This document shows, piece by piece, positions 35,104 through 46,000 of a stretch of DNA of 64,000 bases. Within the stretch, counting starts at the first letter, position 1, and every line of letters starts with the position of its first letter. The stretch comes from Flavobacterium arcticum. Lineage in GTDB: Bacteria; Bacteroidota; Bacteroidia; Flavobacteriales; Flavobacteriaceae. The stretch lies in assembly GCF_003344925.1 (NCBI RefSeq), contig NZ_CP031188.1, forward strand, positions 2,463,001-2,527,000, read 5' to 3'. The notes under the pieces were generated by a model that saw nothing but the letters and a program-made list of their open reading frames with translations, did not search any database and was not told where the DNA came from. The translations under genes were made by a program, and so were the position numbers.

Positions 35104-36264
35104 TTATTTTTTTAAAGCGTCTTGTATAGAAATCTTTTTCCCATTACGGAAAGCAACCACAAAGGCAGAATCGAACCCTTTATCTCTGGCTTGTTGCTTT
35201 AATTTATTAGCTTCATCATAGCTTTTAGTTTCTCCATAAAAATACTTTATCAGCTTAGCATTACTTTCATCTTTAGATATAGATGTAAGTCCTTTAAAGT
35301 TAGAAGGTGTCGTTTCTAAATTTCTTCCACTTGCCGATATTTGTACTTTAAAAATAACCCCATCAGCAACGCTTTCTTTTGTATCCTTAGTCTCTTCTTT
35401 AACAACCTCAACCTTAGCAGGAATTACAGGTGTAACTTCTGGTTCAGTTTTTTGCTCTTTTACTGGGGCAGGTTTTACTGTAGATTGAATTATAGGTATA
35501 TAAAACTCTTTTTTATAATTTAATATAGCATCAGCAATAGATTTTGCTAACTTATCTTGTCCCGCTTCCGAGTTAAGATATTGTCCTTCGGGTTTATGTG
35601 ATAAAAACCCTAGCTCTATTAGTATTCTAGGCATATATATGTTTCTAAGCACCAAAAAGCCTGCTTGTTTTACACCCCTACTCTTTCTTTTTAATCCGTA
35701 AGTAAAACCATCTTGTACTTTACTGGCTAGATCTATACTTTGATCTAAATACTCTTCTTGCTGTATTTGTAACCCAATCATAGATTCAGGTTTATCAGGA
35801 TCATATCCTTTATATTTAACTTTATAATCTTCCTCTAGATACATTACAGCATTCTCCTTTTTGGCAACCTCAAGGTTAGAAGCATTACGGGTAAGCCCCA
35901 TCACAAAAGTTTCTGTACCATAAGCAGAGTGATTTACAGCACCATTACAGTGAATAGATATAAATATACTGGCATTAGCATTGTTAGCTATATTAGCACG
36001 CTCATTAAGTTCTATAAAAACATCTGTTTTTCTAGTATATATAACTTCTATATCACGTTCTTTCTCTAGTATTTTACCTACTTTATTAGATACATTTAAT
36101 GCAATGTTCTTTTCTATAAATCCATAATAATTAGCTCCATAATCTTTGCCACCATGCCCAGGATCTAGTACTACCCTAAACTTTTGGCTGCTCTGACCGA
36201 AAGATGCACTGCAAAATATAATAAAAATTAAGAAAGCAAGTTTTAAATTCGGGTTCAATGTCAT
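35104..36264 (-). CDS. N-acetylmuramoyl-L-alanine amidase (Amidase_3) with C-terminal SPOR-like domain
   Basis: 386 residues. The signal peptide ends SASFGQ. The zinc amidase domain (about 27-240) shows VVLDPGHGGKDYG (first zinc His), a glutamate in FIEKNIALNV, ISIHCNGAVN (zinc His) and RILIELGFLSH (catalytic Glu). A Pro/Glu/Lys-rich linker covers about 250-300. The last 85 residues (VIFKVQISASGRNLE, then YGETKSYDEANKLKQQARDKGF) look like a SPOR-type glycan-binding domain that would target septal peptidoglycan. It cleaves the amide between MurNAc and the stem peptide, as in cell separation. Confidence 0.93.
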   Translation of the reverse strand: MTLNPNLKLAFLIFIIFCSASFGQSSQKFRVVLDPGHGGKDYGANYYGFIEKNIALNVSNKVGKILEKERDIEVIYTRKTDVFIELNERANIANNANASIFISIHCNGAVNHSAYGTETFVMGLTRNASNLEVAKKENAVMYLEEDYKVKYKGYDPDKPESMIGLQIQQEEYLDQSIDLASKVQDGFTYGLKRKSRGVKQAGFLVLRNIYMPRILIELGFLSHKPEGQYLNSEAGQDKLAKSIADAILNYKKEFYIPIIQSTVKPAPVKEQKTEPEVTPVIPAKVEVVKEETKDTKESVADGVIFKVQISASGRNLETTPSNFKGLTSISKDESNAKLIKYFYGETKSYDEANKLKQQARDKGFDSAFVVAFRNGKKISIQDALKK

Positions 36265-36322
36265 TGCAATATATGTTATTATTTTGTCTAAGTGTTAAAT
36301 TGTAATATGTGATTAAATTTGG

Positions 36323-36330
36323 CAAAAATA
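36323..36330 (-). promoter_or_regulatory. Amidase promoter -7 box
   Basis: TATTTTTG on the minus strand, 58 bases before the amidase start. It is back-to-back with the lptD -7 box, 3 bases apart. Confidence 0.4.
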
Positions 36331-36333
36331 TTG

Positions 36334-36341
36334 TAAGTTTG
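36334..36341 (+). promoter_or_regulatory. lptD promoter -7 box
   Basis: TAAGTTTG on the plus strand. An in-frame stop overlaps it at 36340-36342, so the lptD start must lie downstream. Confidence 0.45.
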
Positions 36342-36390
36342 ACACTCCAAAAAAATAAGCCATATTTTTACAAAAATAGTATTAAAACCG

Positions 36391-39096
36391 TTGCGTACAA
36401 ACTTATTTCATATCGTTTTATCAGCAATTTTCCTAACAATGGGAAGTTCAATAGCATCGGCACAGGATACACCTATAAAATCAATAACCGTACCAGCCGA
36501 AAAAGACAAAGATACTCTTCCTGAAACTACTGATAGTCAAATAATTGATACAGTAAAAAAATCTATAAAGGAAGCAGTAATAAAACCAAATGATACCGTT
36601 AAAAAAAAATCGGGGCTTGATGGTATTATAAAGCGCCTCGCCCAAGACTATGAAGAGCTTGATCAAGAAACCAAAAAACTTACATTATACAACAAAGCAG
36701 AACTCTATTATAAAGATTTTGAGCTGAAAGGTGGCATAATTGTTATGAATTATGAAACAAATGAAGTTTTTGCTGGGCGTATAAAAGATTCTACAGGCAA
36801 CTACACACAAATGCCTTATTTTAAACAAGGAAACAATGTGGTTGAAGCCGACTCTATACATTTTAATACCGAAAGTAAAAAAGCTCGTATATGGAACTCA
36901 CGCTCTGACCAAGGCGAATTTAGAGTTAAAGGTGAAATAACAAAAAAAGAAAACGACTCTGTTTATTATATAAAAGGTGCTCGTTTTACTACCTCTAAAG
37001 ATATAGACAACCCCGAATATTATTTTTATACTAAAAAAATAAAACTTGTACCTGGTAAAAAAGTAATTGTAGGCTTTACCAATATGGTTATTGCCGATGT
37101 GCCTACACCGCTTGCAATACCTTTTGCCTTTTTCCCTATGACGGATGAGGCCGAATCTGGTTTTATAGTACCTACTTTTGGAGACAATAACAGCCAAGGG
37201 TATTTTTTACAAAATGGTGGATATTATTTTGCCCTTAGCGACTATTATGATCTTGCTGTACTGGGTGACTATTATACTAATGGTAGCTATGGGCTACGGT
37301 TTCAATCATCTTATGCTAAGCGATATAAATTTAGAGGTAATTTAAATCTTAGATTTGAAAACAATGTGCAAAGTGAGAGAGGTTTCCCAGATTATGTTCG
37401 TTCTAAACAATACAACATACAATGGTCGCACAATCAAGACTCTAAAGCCAATCCTAATTCTAGATTTTCGGCGAGTGTAAACTTAGGCTCAAGCCAGTAC
37501 TATAGACAGTCACAAAGTCTTAGTAATGTAGGTGCAAGACTAAATAACACATTACAATCATCTATATCCTATTCTAAAACATTCCAAACTGTACCGCAGG
37601 TAAATATATCGTTAAGTGCTACCCATAGCCAAAACACAAATACCGAAACGATAAACATGACATTACCTACACTACAAGCCAGTGTAGACAGAATATTCCC
37701 ATTTGCATCTGATGATGCACCTAAAAAAGGGATTATAAAAAATGTTAACCTACAATACAACCTTCGCGGCGAAAATAGAATTGCTACTACCGACTCGCTT
37801 TTCTTTAAGCCTCAAATGTTTCGTGATGCAAAGTCAGGTTTACAACACACTATACCGCTAAGCACTAACTTTAAAATATTTAAACACTTTAGTGTTTCGG
37901 CAGGAACTAACTTTCAGGAAACATGGGTAATGAACACCATAGATCGTTATTATAACACTAATACTAACGAAGAAGAAACACGCGACATAAAAGGTTTTGA
38001 ATCATACCGTACTTACAATTTCTCATCAAGTATAGGTACTACAATATATGGTACTTTTAACTTTGGAGAAGATAAAAAAATACAAGCCATTCGTCACGTA
38101 ATACGTCCATCGGTATCTTATACCTACACACCAAGTTTTGAACAGTATTATGACACCTACCAAATTGACGAAACAGGAACGGCTTATGAAGATTACACAA
38201 AATTTGAAGGCGGATTGTTTGGTTCTCCTGGTAAAAACCTATCTAATAACATAGGCTTATCTGTAAACAACACATTTGAAGCTAAGGTAAGAAATGATGA
38301 TGAACCAGACGAAGAGCCTAAAAAAATAACGTTGCTTAATAACCTAAATCTTAGCACCAGTTATAATATGGCTGCCGATTCGCTGGCATGGTCACCATTA
38401 AGAGTTACCGCAGGTACTAACCTCTTTAAGCAAAAAATGAACATTAACTTTGGTACTACCTTAGACCCCTACGCTATAGATAATGGAGGAGACAGAATAG
38501 ATACTTATAATATAAACAATGGCGGAAGTCTTTTTAGAATGACGAGTGCCAATGTAACGGTTAACTATTCCTTTTCGAGTAAAGATGGTGAAGGTGATAA
38601 AGGTAAGAGCGACGACCAAACATCTAGAAATGGTGGACGTGAAGATGATCTTTTTGGCACAGCTACTGATATGAGCGACAGACGTAAAAGTATGTTTGAA
38701 GATGAGGATGAAGACACTAAGAAAAGTAATAAAACGGACGGTGGTTTTTTTAATGCCAAGATACCTTGGGATTTGCGTCTAGCCTACTCCTTAACTTACT
38801 CTAACAGTAATAGACAGCGAAAAATAACAGGGAACTCTATAATGATGTCGGGTAATGTAGATTTAACCCCACGATGGAAAATGGGCTTCTCGTCAGGTTA
38901 CGATTTTGTACAAAAAGGGGTTACATTTACCCAATTGCGTTTTGAGAGAGATTTACTTAGCTGGCGAATGGATTTTAACTGGGTTCCTTTTGGCGACAAT
39001 ACCTATTGGGGCTTTTTCATAGGAATTAAATCATCTGTACTTAGCGATATTAAATATGATAAACGCCAAGTGCCAGACAGGGTATTAGGAAACTAA
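36391..39096 (+). CDS. lptD: LPS-assembly outer-membrane protein LptD-like
   Basis: About 900 residues. The signal peptide (FHIVLSAIFLTMGSSIASAQ) is followed by a periplasmic OstA-like jelly-roll (about 90-240; YKDFELKGGIIVMNYETNEV, IHFNTESKKARIWN) and a large beta-barrel C-terminus of aromatic-terminated strands. It inserts LPS into the outer leaflet with LptE. No ATG occurs between the in-frame stop at 36340 and residue 18. Position 36391 is TTG; other possible starts are ATA/ATT codons at 36355-36376, so the start is uncertain. An acidic Ser/Asp-rich loop near residues 730-785 is unusual. ridA follows after 15 bp. Confidence 0.88.
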   Translation: MRTNLFHIVLSAIFLTMGSSIASAQDTPIKSITVPAEKDKDTLPETTDSQIIDTVKKSIKEAVIKPNDTVKKKSGLDGIIKRLAQDYEELDQETKKLTLYNKAELYYKDFELKGGIIVMNYETNEVFAGRIKDSTGNYTQMPYFKQGNNVVEADSIHFNTESKKARIWNSRSDQGEFRVKGEITKKENDSVYYIKGARFTTSKDIDNPEYYFYTKKIKLVPGKKVIVGFTNMVIADVPTPLAIPFAFFPMTDEAESGFIVPTFGDNNSQGYFLQNGGYYFALSDYYDLAVLGDYYTNGSYGLRFQSSYAKRYKFRGNLNLRFENNVQSERGFPDYVRSKQYNIQWSHNQDSKANPNSRFSASVNLGSSQYYRQSQSLSNVGARLNNTLQSSISYSKTFQTVPQVNISLSATHSQNTNTETINMTLPTLQASVDRIFPFASDDAPKKGIIKNVNLQYNLRGENRIATTDSLFFKPQMFRDAKSGLQHTIPLSTNFKIFKHFSVSAGTNFQETWVMNTIDRYYNTNTNEEETRDIKGFESYRTYNFSSSIGTTIYGTFNFGEDKKIQAIRHVIRPSVSYTYTPSFEQYYDTYQIDETGTAYEDYTKFEGGLFGSPGKNLSNNIGLSVNNTFEAKVRNDDEPDEEPKKITLLNNLNLSTSYNMAADSLAWSPLRVTAGTNLFKQKMNINFGTTLDPYAIDNGGDRIDTYNINNGGSLFRMTSANVTVNYSFSSKDGEGDKGKSDDQTSRNGGREDDLFGTATDMSDRRKSMFEDEDEDTKKSNKTDGGFFNAKIPWDLRLAYSLTYSNSNRQRKITGNSIMMSGNVDLTPRWKMGFSSGYDFVQKGVTFTQLRFERDLLSWRMDFNWVPFGDNTYWGFFIGIKSSVLSDIKYDKRQVPDRVLGN

Positions 39097-39111
39097 CATA
39101 GTATAAAAGAT

Positions 39112-39492
39112 ATGAAAAAAATTATTTTTACTGATAAGGCTCCTGCTCCTATAGGTCCTTATAACCAAGCTGTACTTACAGGTAACACACTTTATACATC
39201 TGGACAAATTGCATTGCACCCTGAGACAGGTGAACTTATTACAAGCGACATTGAAACAGAAACTAAACAGGTTATGAAAAACATGAAAGCGGTACTAGAA
39301 GCTGCTGGAATGAATTTTGAAAATGTTATAAAGGCTACTATTTTTATTAGTAACATGGGCGACTTTGCAAAAATAAACAGTGTTTATGGCACTTATTTTA
39401 ACGAAAAAACCGCTCCTGCAAGAGAAACGGTTCAAGTGGCTTGTTTGCCTAAAAATGTAAATATTGAAATATCTATGATTGCTGTACTGTAA
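39112..39492 (+). CDS. ridA: RidA family enamine/imine deaminase
   Basis: 126 residues, a trimeric Rid protein that hydrolyses reactive 2-aminoacrylate-type imines released by PLP enzymes. Signature elements: APAPIGPYNQAV near the N-terminus, LYTSGQIALHPETGEL, NVIKATIFISNMGDF, and PARETVQVACLPKN with the substrate-binding arginine. It sits 15 bp behind lptD. Its last 20 bases overlap the 3' end of the convergent methylglyoxal synthase gene. Confidence 0.93.
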   Translation: MKKIIFTDKAPAPIGPYNQAVLTGNTLYTSGQIALHPETGELITSDIETETKQVMKNMKAVLEAAGMNFENVIKATIFISNMGDFAKINSVYGTYFNEKTAPARETVQVACLPKNVNIEISMIAVL

Positions 39493-39850
39493 TAGCTTGT
39501 AGCAATAATTCTGCTGTAGCAGAATTAGTTGCTAAGGGTACATTATGCACATCACACACACGCATTAACATATTAATATCTGCTTCATGCGGGTGGTTCG
39601 CCAAAGGGTCCTTAAAAAAGAACACCATATTTGTTTTACCTTCCGCTACGCGAGCGGCAATTTGTGCATCGCCTCCCATAGGACCCGAAAGCATTTTAGT
39701 AACTGTAAAACCTGCTTTCTCGGCCTTACTACCTGTAGTACCTGTTGCAACAAGATTGATATCCTCTTTAGCGAGAATATCCTTATTCTTGTTTAAAAAC
39801 TGTACCATTTCGGCTTTCATACCATCATGAGCTATAATAGCAATTTCCAT
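39473..39850 (-). CDS. mgsA: Methylglyoxal synthase
   Basis: 125 residues. It converts dihydroxyacetone phosphate to methylglyoxal and phosphate, a glycolytic bypass when phosphate is scarce. Seen: IAIIAHDGMKAEMVQF at the start, ATGTTGSK (phosphate loop), LSGPMGGDAQIAARV with the catalytic Asp, and FFKDPLANHPHEADI followed by VPLATNSATAELL. It is shorter than the E. coli enzyme (152) at both ends, as in many Gram-positive and Bacteroidota homologues. It follows the N-acetylglucosamine-kinase-like gene by 8 bp. Confidence 0.94.
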   Translation of the reverse strand: MEIAIIAHDGMKAEMVQFLNKNKDILAKEDINLVATGTTGSKAEKAGFTVTKMLSGPMGGDAQIAARVAEGKTNMVFFFKDPLANHPHEADINMLMRVCDVHNVPLATNSATAELLLQAITVQQS

Positions 39851-39858
39851 ATCAAGTA

Positions 39859-40707
39859 TTAGTTTAATTCGTGGTACTCTATTAATCCATCTATAGGACG
39901 TCGCAATACATTACCTAATTTAAGATTGTTTTTACCTAATACTTCTGCTAGTTCAGCTTTTAAGTAAAATGCTATAGACCCTACAAAGTGTACTGGTACT
40001 TCGTGAGCATTATCATATTGTGTAATATAGTTATCTACAAATACCTGCATGGCATCTGTTATCAATCCTTTTATAAAAGTATTATCTTTATGTTGTATTA
40101 AGAACTTTGCAAAAGTAGCCAAATAAGCATTTGGGTTAGGTTCTTTATACAAGTTATGCTTTATAACATCTGGATCTAGCTTATACTCTTTTTCAAATTT
40201 TGTAGCTAGTTCCTGTGGCATTTTATTAAAGTAGTAAGCCCTGATTAAGTCTCTACCAAAACGGTTACCACTACAATCATCCATAGCAATATAGCCTAAA
40301 GATTGTACTTTTTGGTGTAGTTCTTCGCCATCAAAATAGCTACAATTAGAACCTGTACCTAATATACATATTATCGCTTTTTCATTGGTAGGATTAGTAG
40401 CATAAGCTGCTGCATAAGTATCTTCTTTTACAGAAACCTCAGCATTAGGAAAAAACTCCTGAAAAACCTCAGTCATAAATTTTTTCATTCTATCAGTACC
40501 ACAACCTGCTCCGTAAAAAAATAAACTAGATACTTCGTTACGGTTATTGTATATATCAAAGCGCGCTTCAAGACGCTCTATAGCTTCTTCTTTGTTTATA
40601 ACTTCGGGGCTAAGACCTAAGGTTTGAGTTGTAAAAAGCCTATCGCCGTTTTCATTCAGCGCAATCCAGTCGGCTTTAGTAGCACCACTGTCAACTAATA
40701 ATTTCAT
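39859..40707 (-). CDS. BadF/BadG-type ATPase, N-acetylglucosamine-kinase-like
   Basis: 282 residues of the ASKHA (actin-like) fold. LLVDSGATKADWIAL is the phosphate-1 loop, CILGTGSNCSYFDG the phosphate-2 loop, and PVHFVGSIAFYLK the adenosine region. Such proteins phosphorylate N-acetylglucosamine or related amino sugars. The sequence DDCSGNRFGRDLIRAYY matches the conserved GS-G/G-x-x-L region of that group. The position between gap and mgsA places it in a sugar-phosphate neighbourhood. The exact substrate is not evident. Confidence 0.85.
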   Translation of the reverse strand: MKLLVDSGATKADWIALNENGDRLFTTQTLGLSPEVINKEEAIERLEARFDIYNNRNEVSSLFFYGAGCGTDRMKKFMTEVFQEFFPNAEVSVKEDTYAAAYATNPTNEKAIICILGTGSNCSYFDGEELHQKVQSLGYIAMDDCSGNRFGRDLIRAYYFNKMPQELATKFEKEYKLDPDVIKHNLYKEPNPNAYLATFAKFLIQHKDNTFIKGLITDAMQVFVDNYITQYDNAHEVPVHFVGSIAFYLKAELAEVLGKNNLKLGNVLRRPIDGLIEYHELN

Positions 40708-40806
40708 AATAAATAGAGTTAGTTTTTAGTTAAGTTTTGTTCGGTATATTAAGTTTGATATTTGTGGGGGTTATCATTAAGTTAATATGGTGTTGTATAA
40801 AAAAAT

Positions 40807-40844
40807 AAAATCCCGCCTTTTCTATATGAAAAAAGACGGGATTT
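40807..40844 (-). terminator. Terminator after gap
   Basis: AAATCCCG...CGGGATTT hairpin with an extended A/T-rich stem; on the minus strand it ends in a T-rich tract. It lies just downstream of gap. Confidence 0.8.
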
Positions 40845-40855
40845 ACTAAAATTTA

Positions 40856-42872
<2,017 letters not shown>

Positions 42873-42957
42873 TTTTTAATATTTAATTGTAAAACTAATA
42901 ATTTAATATCATAAATTAATTTATAAATAGAATCTATTAATAATTCCTTAAGATTTC

Positions 42958-42970
42958 AAACGTTTTCGTT
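42958..42970. promoter_or_regulatory. Palindromic operator-like site upstream of pfkA
   Basis: The stretch AAACGTTTTCGTT contains a perfect 8-base palindrome, AAACGTTT, and an overlapping AACG-TTTT-CGTT inverted repeat. It is about 90 bases before the pfkA start and resembles LacI-family half-sites. It could be chance in AT-rich DNA. Confidence 0.2.
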
Positions 42971-43003
42971 AATAAGTTTTTTCAATTCTTAGCTTTTAGT
43001 AAT

Positions 43004-43044
43004 AAAAAAAGTAGCCTGTTTTTATAAAAACAGGCTACTTTTTT
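43004..43044 (-). terminator. Terminator after tamB
   Basis: Perfect stem with arms AAAAAAAGTAGCCTGTTTTT and its complement around a short loop, followed by T. It is 36 bp after the tamB stop and may also insulate pfkA. Confidence 0.9.
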
Positions 43045-43079
43045 AGATATATAAAAATTATCTCCTTAAAAATTATCGA

Positions 43080-46000
43080 TTAATCAGTTTCAGGTATCGG
43101 TTCAGGAGCATTATCCTCGGTATTCGTTTTTTTCTTATTTCTATCTTCAGAAAATTTTATATAATCAGGCGAAAATTCCGAGTCTGGTATTTCATTTCCT
43201 TCATTATTATTTTCCTTTTCATCCTCTTTCTTTTTTGCTATTTTTCGCCACAATTCACCAAGTGTATTAAAATCTACTTCATAGGTTAGTCCTATACCTT
43301 GTGTATAACCAATTCCTTCGCCTAAAAAGTTAATACTATTCTCACGATTAAAAACTCTTGCTTTTAATGAATTCTCTTTATTTAATCGAACTTGAGCCTC
43401 TACATTCCCTACTACGCTCGACTGATTAACACCACCCACAGGCACTCCTACCTGACCATTTATAGTTATCCTATCACTTATTTGAGTAGATAAAGTTAGT
43501 CCTAGCTGCGAATTAGTTTCTGCATAGGGGTTACTAACTCCTTGCACATAGTTTACCCCTACTTTTAATTTACTATCATCCTCAGAGAAAAAATCGTTAA
43601 CGAGCCCTGTAGCTGTTTCTAACAATGGTGCAACTGCCATTGAATTAGCACTCGTAGGACTTAAAAATGATCGCTGAGCTAATAATGATAATGCCTGTTT
43701 TTGACGTGTATCTGCATCGCTAAGACGGTATTCTAAATCTGATTTTAATACTGAATTAGCACGAGGGAAATTAATTTGAAACTCATGTTCAGGTTTCATT
43801 AGGTTACCGTTAAGCTGTATAACTACCTCTACAGGAATATTACTATTATAAGATGCATTCTCTAAAAGTACAGAAGGGTTAGCCTGAAGCTCATATACTG
43901 CTTCAAGGTTAAGGTTTGCCTCAGTAGGATCGCCTTCCCAATTAATATATCCTCCTTGCTTTGCCGTAAGTTCTTTATTAATAAGTCCTCCGTATTTAAA
44001 ATTATATATTCCTTCGATTATGGAAAAATCTCCCCACATATTAAACTTACCGAGTGTATTAATCTCTAAAAGCATATTACCATTACCTCTAGCCGATAGA
44101 CCATGCCCTGTATTTTTATCTATAATTATTTCAATCTTAGCATCTTTATCTATATCTAAGTCAAACTTCATTTCTAGCCCTTTATAACTTCGTGTATTTA
44201 CGACTCTTCCTTCGGTATCTTGATTTTCTTTTTCCTTAGGGCTTAGAAAATGAATATATGGGTTACTACTTGCAGACCCTGTATTATTTATTGGTATTTT
44301 TATATCTGTTCCTTCTTCCGACTCTGCCTCTGCTTTTATGAGTAAAGCAGTAGTAGGACCACTAATACTAGCAGTACCTTTTATAAAAGCTGTACCATAA
44401 AAAAGTGCATCATCAGAGTCTTTTGTATCTAACACCAATAATCTGTCTGATTGTATGTTTAGATCAAGTCCCCAGTTTTTAAACATATCATGCGTCACTT
44501 TACCTTCAAGATACCCCGAAGTTCCATGCACTACATCAGTAAGCTTTGGCTTTCTAAATACTATACTGTTTTCGGTAAGGTCTAGTATTGAGTTTTGTTC
44601 AAAATTATAATCAGTATTCAAATAGCCTACTTTTAATCCTGCATCTCTAAGGTAGAAAATAGCATCTATCTCTGGTTTTTTAACATTACCTACAATAGCA
44701 GCACGCCCTGTTGCTGTTCCTCTGATATCTGGGAAAACCGATTTCAAAAATATTTCGAGAAAACTAATATCAAACTCTGTAAAATCAGCATCTAGTGATA
44801 GCTGTGTTTGTTTATTAACAATATCTATAGTACCCGATGTATATAACCTTTCTTCATCATCTTTAAATATAGTAGAGCTCAGGTTAAAGCGTTTTAACTT
44901 ACGGTCACCATATATTTGTAAGTCAAGGTCACCCAGCTCATAACTATTCATTCTAAGATTATTTATGGTAAGCATAGATTGTGGCTGATATTCATCACGA
45001 TTTTGTTTTAGTGTTATATCGCCATTAATCTTACCTCCAAACTCTAAACTGTCGAGAGAAGGTGTTATTTTTTCGAGCGCCACATCATTAAATGATAATT
45101 TAATGTCTTTATAGGTAGAGTCGCGTATTACACCAACCAACTCTACCTTTTGATCGTTATGCGACATACTAATCTTATCAATAGTAAAATCAGTAAGTTT
45201 TTTATTAAAAACAACCTTATTATCGTTATTACCTTTCTCGTTTATATACCACAGGTAATCTTTAATATTAATTTCTGATTTCTTAAACCCTACTACAGAT
45301 TTGTTATCTTTATCAATAGTGTGATATAAATTTATATTAAAATAATCTTGGTCTTTATTTCCTCCCTTAAACTCTGAACGTAAAAATAAAGTATCGTTTT
45401 GTGTTACATTAACAAGGCTAAAATCAGATACTTTATAGGCGTTAGTACGAAGACTATCAACACTAATATATGTATTATATAGTGGGTTTTTATTATTAAT
45501 ATCTACTGCTATATTAGTAAAATAATTATCTTTTAAAGCAATATTAGGCGAATCGAAATTAAATACAAAATCACCCTCATCGGCATTAATTCGCCCTCTA
45601 ACTGTGGTGTTTTGCCCCAATACAACATCAGGCATTACTATATCTACAATTTTATTATATATCGTAAAATTAAAGTTGACAAATTGCCCGCCTTTTAACT
45701 TATGTGGCGAGTAGTTTGTATAAAGACTACCTAAAGCATTCTCTACAAGTTTTGGCATTTGGTTAACATCAAACTTACCCACTACACGTCCTTCTATAAT
45801 ATCAGTAGAATTAAAAGTAACAGTCCTTACATTATCTCGATCAAAAGAAGAATTAATATAGAAATCTTCAAAATAATAACTATCACGACTGTTTTGGTAT
45901 GACAATCGAGACATTTGTAATGTTCCTGCCACATCATTTACCGTACTTCCTTTAGCTGAAAGTACTAGGTCTCCTTTAAAGATAGAAATAGTATCGTTTT

